From Clavaria fumosa (taxonomy: Eukaryota > Basidiomycota > Agaricomycetes > Agaricales > Clavariaceae): a stretch of DNA of 64,000 bases. The stretch lies in the NCBI GenBank assembly GCA_951802425.1, contig OX637795.1:1426001-1490000 (forward strand), read 5' to 3'. Within the stretch, counting starts at the first letter, position 1. Each line of letters opens with the position of its first letter. A model generated the notes under the pieces. It was given only the letters and a program-made list of their open reading frames with translations. It was not told the DNA's origin and made no database searches. The position numbers and the translations under genes were made by a program. This document shows positions 19,642 through 30,277 of this stretch, in pieces.

Positions 19642-22470
19642 ATGGAACATAACGATTGCTCATGCCACCACGGACACCATGACGGCAAAAGATGTCATTG
19701 CTGTTGCCATGACGGGGAGCAGGACGGCGAAAAGCTCCCTCGCCTCTCCCTGAAGGGTATTGCCCCCAGACTCCCAGATTATATGGTGGACGAATACAAA
19801 CAGGAACAGTTCCTGAGTCTTTACCCGGTCAAGGACTGCCGCCCTCATATAGTCGAATTCTCCCCCTGGAGTGCTGTTCCAGGCTCCCTCATGGTCATCG
19901 TCGGCCACGGATTCGAGTCTCGACGCGAACTCAACAAGGTGGTGATTGGCGGCAGCAAAGCATTGGTTGTCACCGCAGAGTGTCACCGCCTCGTCGTCAT
20001 CTGCAGCTTCCATGTCAAGAGTGGCGTGGTGCACGTCAAGACAAACGATGGCGAAGCCACTGGCCCAAGGAATTTTATAGTCCTCTCTTGGCCTCTCCCG
20101 ACTGCGGGAGCAGATGGCCCCCCCTATTCCTTCGAAGGCGTCGGGGACGGCACTGCGGTTGACCTTAGAACCCGACTTTCCAGCAGTCTCCAAGCCACGC
20201 ATTTATCGACAGCCGTTCGAGCTCTCGATGTACCGAAGGTTGGCACGGCGAAGGTTCTTTGCATCGCTGGTTATCCTCGGGACTTCCCTCCTGCGGATCC
20301 GGGTGCCGCTATTGCGGCCGTAATAAGCAAAACTGACAATGTCACCACGTACTACAAACAAGCAAGCTATGGGCAGCTGGATGTCAACATCGACGTTATT
20401 GGCTTCTTTAAAATGGCGAATAAGCGCGACCGTTATTACAAAGCCTCCCCCGTTGATGCTGGATACCCCAACTTTGACGCAGCTGCCTTACCACAAATTT
20501 GGGCCGAATGTGCAGACTATGCAAAAAATAAGCAGAATCGCGATCTCAACACCTACGATGTCCTTATGATAGTCATGCACATGGGAATATTCGTCCGTGC
20601 CTGGGGCGGGGGATCAGTTGGGCCCAATATCAGCTTCTTTCAAGCCGCCGCCACTGACCAGGATGCCTTGTCGATCAATATTACGCTCACCAAGACATTG
20701 GGCCAAATGACCTTGGGCGATGATACAGACTGGGGACGCTACGCTCACGAGTTCGGTCATAATATCGTGCCTCCGGCTGCGGTTCTGCCCGAAGATATTT
20801 ATGCGTCTGGCCAACCGGCCGAGGACGCTACGGGAACCCTGTTCGATCTCATGGGGTCCCATGATAGCCACCCCCTCTTCTCTGGCTATAATATCGATGG
20901 GTTGGGTTGGTTTAGCTCCAGCAATGTCCGAGCATACCAATGGAGTACTGCGCCGTTTTCTCAAGAGGTTGATATTGTCGCGCATGGCCTAGTTCAGAAC
21001 ACCGATCCATCCAGATGCCATCTGGTTCGCATCCAAGTCTCCAGCGGCCTGGAATACTACATCGAGGTTCGACAAAGGCCTGGAGCAACCGCACAAATAT
21101 TCGATCCCGCAATCCCTGTGCCCGCCGGACAAGACGGCGGCCTTATCGTGACACGATCTATCAATGGCACCGTCAACAACAACGAGTTCATCCGATTGAT
21201 AACCCTCCTGCAGGCTAGCCCGACCACATTGACCACCGGCGAGGTGGCCGTTGACCCTCTGCGGACCATCCTGATCACCGTGACCAACGACAACGTCCAG
21301 GCCAAACCCCGCGTCTGTCGGGTCAAGATCGAGTGGGCCCTGCCAGTGATGCCCACGCCCAAGGGTACTGTCGATCTCTGGATCAAACCATGGGGCTCTG
21401 ATTACACGACTCCTGACATCTGGATTGACAGGCAGCCGTATTACCCTGATGCTCCTTACGATCACCACGACGCCTCAGGGAATCCCATAAGCGGAGGAGA
21501 CGCGCCTCGAGTTGGCGAGATTAACCACTTCAGTGCGAGGATCCGAAACTCTGGGACGTCTAACGCCAGCAACGTCATTACAACATTCTACGCAAACACC
21601 CCACCAGGCATCGGCGACTCTGGAAACTGGACCCCGCTACAGACAGTGACCCTTGCCGTTCCAGCGGGCGGGGATGTCGTAGCATCAACAAACTGGAACC
21701 CGTCTGTCGGCCAGCACACATGCCTGCAGGTTGCCATCGTCCCGCAGACAGGAGAAGTCAGCATCTCCAACAACAAAGCGCAGGAGAACGTCTTCACCTT
21801 CCTCCCGGCATCGCACTCCGTGCCCGAGCCCGTCGAGCTCCCCATCGCGGTCCGAAATCCGCTCAACAAGCGCACTCTAGTCTGGATAACCCTTGACGGC
21901 GTCCCAAAAGGCTTCTACGTCTACTTTCCTCGCCGTTGGCTCTACCTCGAAGCGCTATCCGAACAGACGCTCGAAGTCCTTGTCATTCCACTCTACAAGA
22001 TCAAGGACCTCCAGGCCAAAATTGCCAATGTCCGGGTGCAAGGTTATCTGCCATGGTCTTATAATACGCCTCAGCCAGTCAACAACCTCCCCCCTGGATC
22101 GACTGCCAGGCTCATCGGCGGGATCCGGGCCATCGTCGCTCCCAAGGTCGGAAGCAAAATCACGCTGCGGCCCAACCCAAGAGCAGACGGCAACGCTGTA
22201 ACTGTCCTCGGGAGCGTCACACCACCGACTGCGGGGCAAACTGTGCGCGTGGACATGACCTTTGTTGACAGCTCACGAGCGGCCTACCGTTCCGTTGAGA
22301 CGAACGCCCACGGCGGGTTCTCGGCGACTTTCTCGTTCTCGGTGGAAATCTCGACGGTTGTGGAGGTTGCGTTTCAGGCACATATCGTCAATGCGACTAT
22401 CCTGGCGCCGGCGGACTCCAACATCGTTCATTATACGGCAAAGGTAGAAGTCCCAGAGGGTCCCAATTGA
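19642..22470 (+). CDS. M6-like zinc metalloprotease with IPT/TIG and CARDB-like domains
   Basis: A 942-residue intronless frame starting at ATG 19642. The N-terminus is a Cys/His-rich segment (CSCHHGHHDG, then CHCCCHDG) without a signal peptide, possibly metal-binding. Residues about 68-150 resemble an IPT/TIG fold (EFSPWSAVPGS, VVHVKTNDGEATG). The catalytic region, about 200-470, holds YYKQASYGQLDVNID, typical of immune-inhibitor-A/M6 peptidases, and the zinc motif HEFGH at residues 369-373. LFDLMGSHDSHP follows, where a Met-turn is expected. Residues about 575-715 look like CARDB (FSARIRNSGTSNASNV), and a beta-sandwich ends the protein. M6 enzymes hydrolyse proteins and are usually bacterial and secreted. 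Without a leader peptide, location is open. The architecture and absence of introns fit acquisition from bacteria, but a 5' UTR intron shows integration into fungal expression. Confidence 0.85.
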   Translation: MEHNDCSCHHGHHDGKRCHCCCHDGEQDGEKLPRLSLKGIAPRLPDYMVDEYKQEQFLSLYPVKDCRPHIVEFSPWSAVPGSLMVIVGHGFESRRELNKVVIGGSKALVVTAECHRLVVICSFHVKSGVVHVKTNDGEATGPRNFIVLSWPLPTAGADGPPYSFEGVGDGTAVDLRTRLSSSLQATHLSTAVRALDVPKVGTAKVLCIAGYPRDFPPADPGAAIAAVISKTDNVTTYYKQASYGQLDVNIDVIGFFKMANKRDRYYKASPVDAGYPNFDAAALPQIWAECADYAKNKQNRDLNTYDVLMIVMHMGIFVRAWGGGSVGPNISFFQAAATDQDALSINITLTKTLGQMTLGDDTDWGRYAHEFGHNIVPPAAVLPEDIYASGQPAEDATGTLFDLMGSHDSHPLFSGYNIDGLGWFSSSNVRAYQWSTAPFSQEVDIVAHGLVQNTDPSRCHLVRIQVSSGLEYYIEVRQRPGATAQIFDPAIPVPAGQDGGLIVTRSINGTVNNNEFIRLITLLQASPTTLTTGEVAVDPLRTILITVTNDNVQAKPRVCRVKIEWALPVMPTPKGTVDLWIKPWGSDYTTPDIWIDRQPYYPDAPYDHHDASGNPISGGDAPRVGEINHFSARIRNSGTSNASNVITTFYANTPPGIGDSGNWTPLQTVTLAVPAGGDVVASTNWNPSVGQHTCLQVAIVPQTGEVSISNNKAQENVFTFLPASHSVPEPVELPIAVRNPLNKRTLVWITLDGVPKGFYVYFPRRWLYLEALSEQTLEVLVIPLYKIKDLQAKIANVRVQGYLPWSYNTPQPVNNLPPGSTARLIGGIRAIVAPKVGSKITLRPNPRADGNAVTVLGSVTPPTAGQTVRVDMTFVDSSRAAYRSVETNAHGGFSATFSFSVEISTVVEVAFQAHIVNATILAPADSNIVHYTAKVEVPEGPN

Positions 22471-22630
22471 TTGATGGGGAGTTGAGGATGGATTCTGTTT
22501 CGCTGTGAACTTTCCTCCTTTTGTCTTGTCCTGGCTGCTGTGTATGTGATTTTTGGAATTATGAGCTCGGATTACTGCGGCCATTTTTGGACTTGAGATA
22601 CCCAACCAATGTCGCTCAACACTCGTCATA
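22471..22630. other. 3' flank of the metalloprotease gene
   Basis: Pyrimidine-rich probable 3' UTR without a gene; it runs into the right direct repeat. Confidence 0.5.
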
Positions 22631-22837
22631 GTTGAGCCTGGTGTTTGGAATTAGGTGGACGGGCGAGTGCACCACCATACTGTGGGGTGTACTTGCGCTG
22701 GGTCGGCTCCTGCTCAGGATGAGTGAATCCGATCTCTATTTCGTTCTTGATGAGTTTCCAGTTTTTCTACATTTTGCAGAGCCAAACCGGGAGTTGTGTA
22801 GGCAGGCCCATGTCATCGACACTTGCTTATGACTGGT
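22631..22837. repeat. Diverged direct repeat, right copy
   Basis: The partner of 18566-18803, beginning 160 bp after the metalloprotease stop codon with GTTGAGCCTGGTGTTT. A short inverted word CGCTCAAC..GTTGAGC lies at its left edge. Confidence 0.8.
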
Positions 22838-22933
22838 AACCTTTGGGTCTGGTTGTTACTGCAACTGCAGGGTATACAGCGCTTCCACATTCGCCATTAC
22901 AGTAATACGATCATGCGAACCGACTCCAGATGT

Positions 22934-23170
22934 TCACCCAAGTGCATCTCTTTTCGCCCGTCGCTGCTCTGATGATTCTCTAGCCGCTAACGGCGGTTGT
23001 CGTTTTTCAGCCGGGGGTGAGGAGGGGCGGCGACGCTCCTGGAGACGCTCGCGCTTGTGTTGTCGACGAGCCTGATTGGAGCTGCCGATGCGCAACCTTG
23101 TGCTTTCATAATGCAGTATTCCAACTAGAAAACATAGAGCAACTAACGAACAAAGTAAACACGCGGACAT
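22934..23170 (-). CDS. Small membrane-anchored basic ORF, uncertain
   Basis: A 78-residue frame from ATG 23170. Residues 2-20 are hydrophobic (CLLCSLVALCFLVGIL), a possible signal anchor; the rest is Arg/Lys/Ser/Pro-rich. It lies 280 bp downstream of the DUF4436 gene on the same strand. It could be a small gene or a decayed exon. No homologue is recognised. Confidence 0.2.
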   Translation of the reverse strand: MSACLLCSLVALCFLVGILHYESTRLRIGSSNQARRQHKRERLQERRRPSSPPAEKRQPPLAARESSEQRRAKRDALG

Positions 23171-23451
23171 AACTAGGGCGTTGGAGACCTCGCCAGACCA
23201 AGGCCACTCAAGCCAACAGCAGAGAGGTCCATAGACAGCAATACAACAACGAGCAACTAGCCCACCATCACTTTATTTTCGTCATGGTGAGAAACCATTA
23301 GCAGCGACTGCTCAGGGTCCATCGTAGGTTTGGGATGTTCCTGAAAAGCCTGATTCAGAAATGCAAATTTCTATGAATTTAGTGTTAACCTACTCGTTTA
23401 TTCTGGAAAATGTATTTGATGAGCAGGGAAACAGCGCTATTTGAGGGGAGT

Positions 23452-24694
23452 TCAGAGAAAGACTTCTGCCTTGGAATTTCGCAAAAATTCATACCTGATA
23501 GCAACCAGCAACAGATTCCAGAAGAAGCCGACCACTGTAGAGGAACGCGTCAACAATGCATTGACTATGGAAACGCACACCCACTATCAGACGTCGTTCC
23601 AGCAACAGCAGAGAGGCCAGGTTGACTATTTCGCACGCCCGGCAAGGCAAACAGTAGCCCCGTTGAAATGGCAATGACTGGAAGTTCCACATTCTTCCCC
23701 CTGAGCCAGACCGATATGGCAGTGACGAAGATACTGAGACTAAGACACCACATGACTGCTCAGGCGTTGAGATCAGCATGGTGTTCGAGAATAACTAATG
23801 CCTCATGCGAACCTATGAAAATGATGATCGCGAAAACTTTGGAGGTACCGCTGCGTCTGATCGTAAAGTCGACCCCCAACACTGATCCATCGCTGTTAGA
23901 TACATCGAAATTTATGTCGACGTTGAAACCTTGGACAGTGCCGGTCCCATACACCGTGAGGTGTAGAGGGTCGATTTTTGACGTGTATGCTGCCAAAGTG
24001 TAGTTATTAATGGAATATATGTCGAATGGATACGTGTTGATATCTCCGATCTTCAGGTTGAATTATGCTATGAGTTCAAGCGTATAATAAAGACATGGTC
24101 AACGGCTTACCAGCATTTGACTTACGGAGCGGTCCGGCATGACCACACCAGCCGGGAAGTCGGCCGTTATCGAGCCCAACAAGACCTGAACTAGACGTAT
24201 AAAGGACATTTATATTGTTCGCCTGATAACCTGTGTTACTGGAGCTCACCTGGAAGTGCTGGAACTGGAACTGGAACTGGAAGAGTCTGATTCGTTGTCT
24301 GCAGTTGGTTGATCGGCAGGAATTCAAAATGGAAACCAAGCTATGTGTTTTCATCAGTCCTAGAACGTTACAGTAATATAAGATTCCGGGCATACCGTAT
24401 TGCCAGCCTTGCCTGAATCAAAGGAATCGATAATCAAGAAGACCTGCAGCGCCGGTTCGGAAGACGGCCAACTGGATGTCAGATTCTCCTCGCCGATGCC
24501 CACTCCAAACGCCTCTTTGCAGGAGAAAGAATGAGTGGTAAAGGAGGTCACGATTGACAAGAGAATCTACCGGCTGTATCCCGCTTTACGACGCCTGCTT
24601 TGAAGTTGATCCATCCCAGAATGGAGATGACTGTAACCATGACTGCCGCAAATGCAGAGAAGAACACTATCCAGCGCTTATTGAGCCAAGGCAT
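23452..24694 (-). CDS. DUF4436-family membrane protein, about six introns
   Basis: Exon 1 (24694-24571) starts MPWLNKRWIVFFSAF and contains a transmembrane segment. The intron 24570-24515 leads to exon 2 (24514-24396), with FLIIDSFDSGKAGNT. Later exons give LLGSITADFPAGVVMPDRS, then GDINTYPFDIYS and VLGVDFTIRRSGTSKVFAIIIFI. After an intron comes VMWCLSLSIFVTAISVWLRG, then LLFALPGVRNSQPG, and after another intron VVGFFWNLLLVAIR, ending at 23452. The YPFD block, the xADFPAGVVMPDRS block and the paired C-terminal helices with ALPxVRNxQPG are typical of fungal DUF4436 proteins. One N-terminal and three C-terminal helices are visible. The function of the family is not known. The piece between exon 2 and the ADFPAG exon (24110-24395) is the least certain and contains a CCAGTT repeat, so this copy could be damaged there. 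Confidence 0.75.
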
Positions 24695-24949
24695 GACTGT
24701 GGTTTGTGTGCGATATCATAAAAGAGGGTTGTTTTAGACGCTCCGCGATTGCACCGCGCCCAGCCCTCTGCCGGTGACAGTGAGAAGTGGGTCTACATGA
24801 TTGGCATAAGCGCTGTTCCCCGATTTGGGATGGTGATCCTTGATGGGTAAATGAAATTTGACAAATATGGTTCAGTGGACGAGGACGAGGACGAGAAATG
24901 GATTACCGCTCACTCTTTCTCCAATTGGAGTGGACCAAAACTCCACCGA

Positions 24950-25046
24950 CGTGGAAAATGCGTTCGTTGAATGGCCATCTTCCAATCCGACGCCAGCGGC
25001 CTTTTTGGTTATCGACTCCTTCAATCCAAGCAGGGCTGGCAACACA
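24950..25046 (+). pseudogene. Inverted copy of a DUF4436 exon
   Basis: On the plus strand this segment encodes EWPSSNPTPAAFLVIDSF and then AGNT before a GTATGT donor. It parallels exon 2 of the minus-strand DUF4436 gene (SWPSSEPALQVFLIIDSF, AGNT, GTATGC). The two genes or gene pieces are head to head about 255 bp apart. Only this exon was found clearly, so it is probably a remnant of a divergently oriented paralogue. Confidence 0.7.
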
Positions 25047-25330
25047 GTATGTTGGGAGTCTTGCATCAACATTCTAGGATTGACGAATAACGCGTAGCTT
25101 AGCTTCCACTTCGAATTCTTACCGCTCAACTGACTGGCGTCATCGAATTATAGTGGATTCCCAGCATTTCCAGGTAAGTGAGTTCCGGTAACCCTGGTCG
25201 CTTGATGGAGGTATAAACGTCGTGCGTCGTGCTGGGAACGGTAACGCGACTTCCCGGCTAATATAGTCATGGCGGAACCGCCCCGCAACTCAGCCGTTAA
25301 CCTTGTCTTCATAATCATAATGAAGAGATA

Positions 25331-25975
25331 TCAACGGGTATCCATTCGGCGTGTATTCTTTCTTTCTAGAAGGAGAATGGCGGTGATGGGGGCCAGGCCC
25401 AAATAGGCCAAGCCAAAGGCTAAAGGGACCTGCCCTGACAATCTCCGCGGCTTCTGGTCACGTGTCTTGTCACGATAGACGCGTCGATGTGCAACAACAC
25501 CACACACCCCATCAGCCATGTATTTCAAGCAGCGATCACAAACCCAGAGGGTAGACCTTTCCACAGCACCTCGAGCACGACTTAAGTCACTAGCCAACTC
25601 TGAGGTCCGACCATGCGAGTGAATGGTCGTTCTAGCCCCACCAGGAATTTTGGCTGAGTGACAGAAGGTGGGGGGGAGCCTCGGAGAGGGATCGATTCCT
25701 CGGCCTCTGACTCGATCAAGGGATACAACAAGAAGTAACTGTGCGAGCAACGGAAGAAAGTTTTAATCGTCTCAGTATTGGAGGCGAAAGAATGCAGACC
25801 ATGTCCGTCCACCTGTCGTCCACCAAGCTGGCCACGCAACTGACATAAAACGGAAGACTCTGTGGCCCGACCGGGCACGTCCCTTCTCCTCTTGCATTTC
25901 TTCCCAGGCTCTGTGAGTTCCTGGTAGGCAGCATCTGGGAGCCATTTGTCAAGACGTTTATCACTATTCAAGTAG
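25331..25975 (-). other. Unrecognised minus-strand open frames
   Basis: Overlapping frames on the minus strand (25331-25750 and 25582-25980) include one hydrophobic stretch LAFGLAYLGLAPITAILLL, but no known domain or clear splice pattern. CpG content is normal, unlike the Gypsy relic that follows, so this is not part of that element. Confidence 0.2.
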
Positions 25976-26129
25976 TGCATGTACTAGTAGACTTCGTCTC
26001 CACGGGGTTGCAAAGCATGCACATACTGCCTAGCACACCCTGCACTCCATCCACAGTGCCTGGTGCCACAACCTGCTGTGACCCTACCATGACCTTCTGC
26101 AACCTTTTTGCAACCTTTTGCAACTCCTC

Positions 26130-29100
26130 TGCAGCATACTCTGGATGTGGCCATGAGCTGAGGATGGGCCCCTGCTGCTGAGAGATGTTGTTTCCAATGC
26201 CTGGCCATGCTGTCCGATTCTGCCCCCTGCCTGATATGTGTCTGCAGGTCCCAAGGGCCCAAACCTGTGCAGTGCCAAGTGCCCCCCAAATGGCAGAGGA
26301 GTATAAGAAGGAGATTGCACTGCTCTGAGCCCAACTGGAGCCATACAAGAGAGAGAAGGGCTCCTGCTGGGGAGAAAAGTTGTCCCAGCCCCCATTCTGT
26401 CCCTGTGCCTGCAGCAAGTATACCCAAGTATACTATCTTGCAGCAGAGACATACCTGAATCAGGGCTGAGGAGAAGGAGGAAGTGAGACCAGCAGAGCAC
26501 CTAACCATGGTGTGGCCAGAAGTGGGGACACATGTGCCACAAGAGCTAGCCATCCATGTGCACTTGGAGGCTCTCAGCACTGGCAAGTGGGCTATGATGA
26601 AGGCCCTTGTCAACTCAGGATGCACCAACTGCTTCATGGACTTGGAGTGGGCAAAAAGAGTGGGACTAGAGCCATCTCCTCTGCAGAACCCAATCATGAT
26701 GTACAATGTGGATGGGTCACAGAACAGAGAGGGTAAAATCCAGTTTGGAATTGAGCTGCTGGTGAGGATTGGTGACTGTTGTGAGCAGATCCATTTCCTG
26801 CTAGGAAAGATCCAATCCCACAAGGCCATCCTTGGGCATGACTGGCTCAAGCAACACAACCCTGACATTGACTGGAAGAAGGCAGAGCCGAGCCTTACCT
26901 GCTGCCCCCCACAGTGTTCTCTGTCCCTGCAAGCCCCTGCACCCTTGAAAACAAGTACCCTTGCATCTGCAAGTATTCTGGAAACCTGTTTTCCCAACTC
27001 TGGCCCCACCCCCAATTGGCCCAGCCACTTCCCCTCAGTCTTCAGTGAAGCAAAGTGAGATGAGCTTCCCCACTCCCAACCAGACTTCAATATTAAGATT
27101 GAGTTCAAAAAGGACCCTGAGCACCTCTCCTCCAAGCTGTATTCTTTGACACAAGATGAGATGGTAGAGATGAACTGTTGGGTGGATGAGCAGCTGGCTT
27201 CTGGATGGATCTGACCTTCAAAATCTCTGTATGCTAGTCCCTTCTTCTTCAAACATGAGAAGGACAAGCTGCAGCCAATTATTGACTACTGGAGGCTGAA
27301 CTTGCACTTGATCAAGGACAAGTACCCCCTTCCCCTCATTCAGGACACAGTGGATGTGCTAAAGGGGGCAACTATCTATTCCAAGATTGATGTGAAGGGA
27401 GGTTTCCCATCCATGCAGGTTTGGCCAGAACACCAGCACCATTGCACCTTCCTAACACCCCAGCTGTCATGTGGTTTGGACTGCAGAATGCACCTGCTAC
27501 CTTCCAGCATTTCATGAATCCCATGCTGCATCAGTACTTGTACAAGTGTCTTGTGGATTGACTTGTTGAGGACTTGTTGCCTTGTGGACAACTTTTATGC
27601 TACTTTTGGTGGTCCCATCACCTTGATTACCTTGTACAAGAAATGGGACCTACTTGTTCAAGGCAGACAAGTCATTTAAAAGGTTGAAAAAGTCATGAAA
27701 AAGGTTAAAAAGGCAACAAGACATTTGTAAAAGTGCTGATGTGAGGGAAGAGATTGCAGGTGGACATGTCCAGGCTTATTTTGATGATGTTATCATGTTT
27801 GTGGAGGACTTGATGACACACCAGTATTGGATGGATCAAGTCTTGCAGAAGTTTGGAGAGAATGGGCTGTGTCTCAGACTCAGCAAGTGTGAATTTGAGA
27901 AGAGTGAGATCTTCTTCCTTGGGATGAAGATCTCCCACAACTGTTTGGAGCATGACCCAGCTAAAGGCACAGTGATCTGTAACTGGCCCCAACCAAGGAA
28001 TGTGAAGGAGGTACAGAGATTTAGTGGGATGTTGAACTACCTCCATCAGCACATTCCAAACCTCTCTGCTTGGGCTAAACTGCTATTCCAGCTGACTGGG
28101 AAAGTCCCATGGAAATGGGAGGAGGAGGAAGCAGCCTTCTGAGATCTTTGCCTGGTGCCCACATTGGCCCTGGTCTTGGCTCTGCCACAAGACAAAGGGA
28201 GATGGAAGGTAGAGATGGATGTGAGTAACTTGGTGACTGGTGGAGTGCTTTCACAGCAGCAGATGGATGGGACTTGAAGAGTCATGGACTACATCTCCAA
28301 AGCCCTCACTGCAACTGAGAACAACTATGATGTGTATGTCAAAGAGTTCTTAGCTGTGATTCAGGCACTTTGTGAGTGGCAGGCATACCCCATTGGAGTG
28401 GATGAGACAATCGAAATCTGGACAGACCATGTGAACCTTCAGTACTTCCAGAAGCTGCAGAAGTTGAAGCTGAGGCAGGTCCATTGGGTTGGAGCGCTCC
28501 AGTGCTTTGACTTTGAGATAAAGTACCACACTGGGAAGTTGAACACAAAGGCTGATGCACTCTTGCAGAGGCCTGACTATGGAGAGATGGTGGAGGAGGA
28601 TGCACTAGTGCAGGTTTTCCCTGAAGCTGAGGCCCACATGTCATTCATGTCAGAAATGGAGACACTACTCCAGAAAAATAGTGCAGTACATAAACAGAGG
28701 CCTAGGGAGCTTGATGACAAGTGGACATGGGATTGCACTGGACTCTGGCAGAAGAGGGAAATCACTTGGGTTCCCCTGAGAGCTCATGAGGCTGTCCTTG
28801 AGTTTGAGCATGACCTCCCTGCTGCAGAACACCCTGGCCCTCAGAAGTTGAGAGCTGCACTGGTGAAGTCCTATTGGTGGCTGAACATGGTGGAAGATGC
28901 AGATTGGTATGCCCAGGGGTGTGAGATGTGCCAGCAAGCAAAGCCTGATTGCACCAAGCATGCTGCACCACTCCACCCACATCCCATTCCTGATGGTCCC
29001 TGGTCAGTAATCACTTGGGATATAGTTGTGGCCCCTCCCCCTCTCATGTGGGCACAATGCCATCCTTGTCATTGTCAACAAGTTTATGAAATGAACACTG

Positions 29101-29984
29101 CTCGAAGGAATTGGACTTGACCTCACAGGACTCAGGGCAGCACACCTCCTCTGGGATCAGGTATTCTGTGACCATGGAGTCCCACATAAAGTTGTGAGTG
29201 ACTGGGGGTCCCAGTTTGTGTCTCAGTTCATGAAGGAGTTCTACTCCATGATCCAAGTGAAAGCAAACCCAAGTATGGCCTTCCATCTGCAGACTGATGG
29301 GCAGACAGAGCAGGTGAACCAGGAGATTGAGATCTATCTCTGAGCTTATGTGGATCACCTCCAGGATGACTGGGCTGAGTGGTTGTCCACTGCAGAGTTT
29401 GCCCTTAACAACCAGGAGCACTTGGCAACAGGACAGATGCCTTTCTTCCTTGAGTATGGCTGGCACCCATGGAATGGGGGACTCTGCCCACCCTTGGAGG
29501 TAAACCCTGCTGCAGATGAGTTGATGGCTAAGCTCACAGAGTCCTGAAGAGCAGCCAAGGAAGTGATGGAGAAAGTGGCAGCAACAATGGAGAAAAGCTA
29601 TGGTGCTGGAAAGTGTCTGAGCCATGAGTACTCTACAGGAGACCTGGTTTGGCTGGATACCCAGAACCTGAAAATGGACTGGCCCTCCAAGAAGCTTGAC
29701 CATAAGCAAGCAGGACCCTTTGCTATTGAAGAGCTCAGAGCCTGCCTCCCCCTCCACCCCCTACAATTGACAATGACCACCTGGAGTATGATGTGGAGGC
29801 AATCCTTGATGTCAAGAAGGTGGGGCATGGGGTGAAGCACTTGGTGAAGTGGTTGGGATACCCAGTGGAGGAAAATGCCTGGGAGCCCCATAGGAACCTC
29901 ACTAATGTAATGTTGCTGCTCTGGGACTTCTTCCACCAACACCCTGACAAAGCAAAGTTGGCTGGTCAAGATGCCCAGCCTTAA
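26130..29984 (+). pseudogene. Relic gag end and pol polyprotein of a chromodomain Gypsy
   Basis: Blocks in order: a gag tail (EEYKKEIALL), protease with the catalytic Asp changed (VNSGCTN for VDSGCTN), and RT. In the RT, PLPLIQDTVDVLKGATIYSK is readable and the active-site stretch reads AYFDDVIMFVED. RNase H (IEIWTDHVNLQYF), integrase (HPGPQKLRAAL, then QTDGQTEQVNQE) and a chromodomain (HLVKWLGYPVEENAWEP) follow. Internal stops such as TGA at 27214-27216 and TGA at 29341-29343, frame shifts and deletions make it non-functional. The polyprotein of an intact copy would supply protease, RT, RNase H and integrase. Confidence 0.92.
27542..27738. mobile_element. 197-bp MITE-like insert in the relic RT
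   Basis: The ends form an imperfect inverted repeat: CAGTACTTGTACAAGTGTCT on the left and, inverted, CAGCACTTTTACAAATGTCT on the right. The insert interrupts the RT after the FHEF/RFMN region compared with intact Gypsy-1. A CAG..CTG end hints at hAT-like elements, but no clean target duplication was found because the host sequence is decayed. Confidence 0.65.
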
Positions 29985-29992
29985 GGGGGTGA

Positions 29993-30277
29993 TGTTAGGA
30001 TTGCTTACTTAAGCCATCCCAAAGAGGAGTTGTGGAGAAACTAGAGAAGATTGTTGAAAGGTCACATGACCTGTGGTGGAGGATTACATAATTGTGAGAT
30101 CACCTGACCTGGGGCTTGGGCACATCATGTGATCCAAGAGGTCCAAGCATGGGAACTCCATGAAGTCCTGAGGCTTGCTATAAGTACTTTTGCTTTTCCT
30201 ATTTTGTACTCTTTTCCCCTTATATTAGTATTGTCATCATGACCTTACATTTAAGTTGTGTGAGACCCAGTATGATA
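29993..30277 (+). repeat. 3' LTR of the Gypsy relic
   Basis: A 285-bp LTR beginning TGTTAGGATTG and ending TATGATA. It directly follows a purine tract after the pol stop. It aligns with the Gypsy-1 LTR and the solo LTR at 3630, with CpG decay. Confidence 0.92.

Larger units (their letters stand above)
25976..30277 (+). mobile_element. Old, 5'-truncated Gypsy relic, CpG-depleted
   Basis: Homologous to the intact Gypsy-1 at 32519-38414 from the end of gag to the 3' LTR (29993-30277). The 5' LTR and most of gag are missing; the left limit is approximate. Nearly every CpG in Gypsy-1 corresponds to TpG or CpA here, giving many stops. A 197-bp inverted-terminal-repeat insert sits at 27542-27738, and short deletions occur near 27460 and 29735. 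Confidence 0.92.

Noticed and set aside
19660..20202. 180-codon antisense frame in the metalloprotease gene
   Set aside because: It lies opposite well-supported coding sequence and shows no domain.
25984..27267. 427-codon open frame on the minus strand
   Set aside because: It is antisense to the Gypsy relic's gag/pol. CpG decay on the sense strand removed many antisense stops; the same regions of intact Gypsy-1 have shorter antisense frames and no domain is visible.
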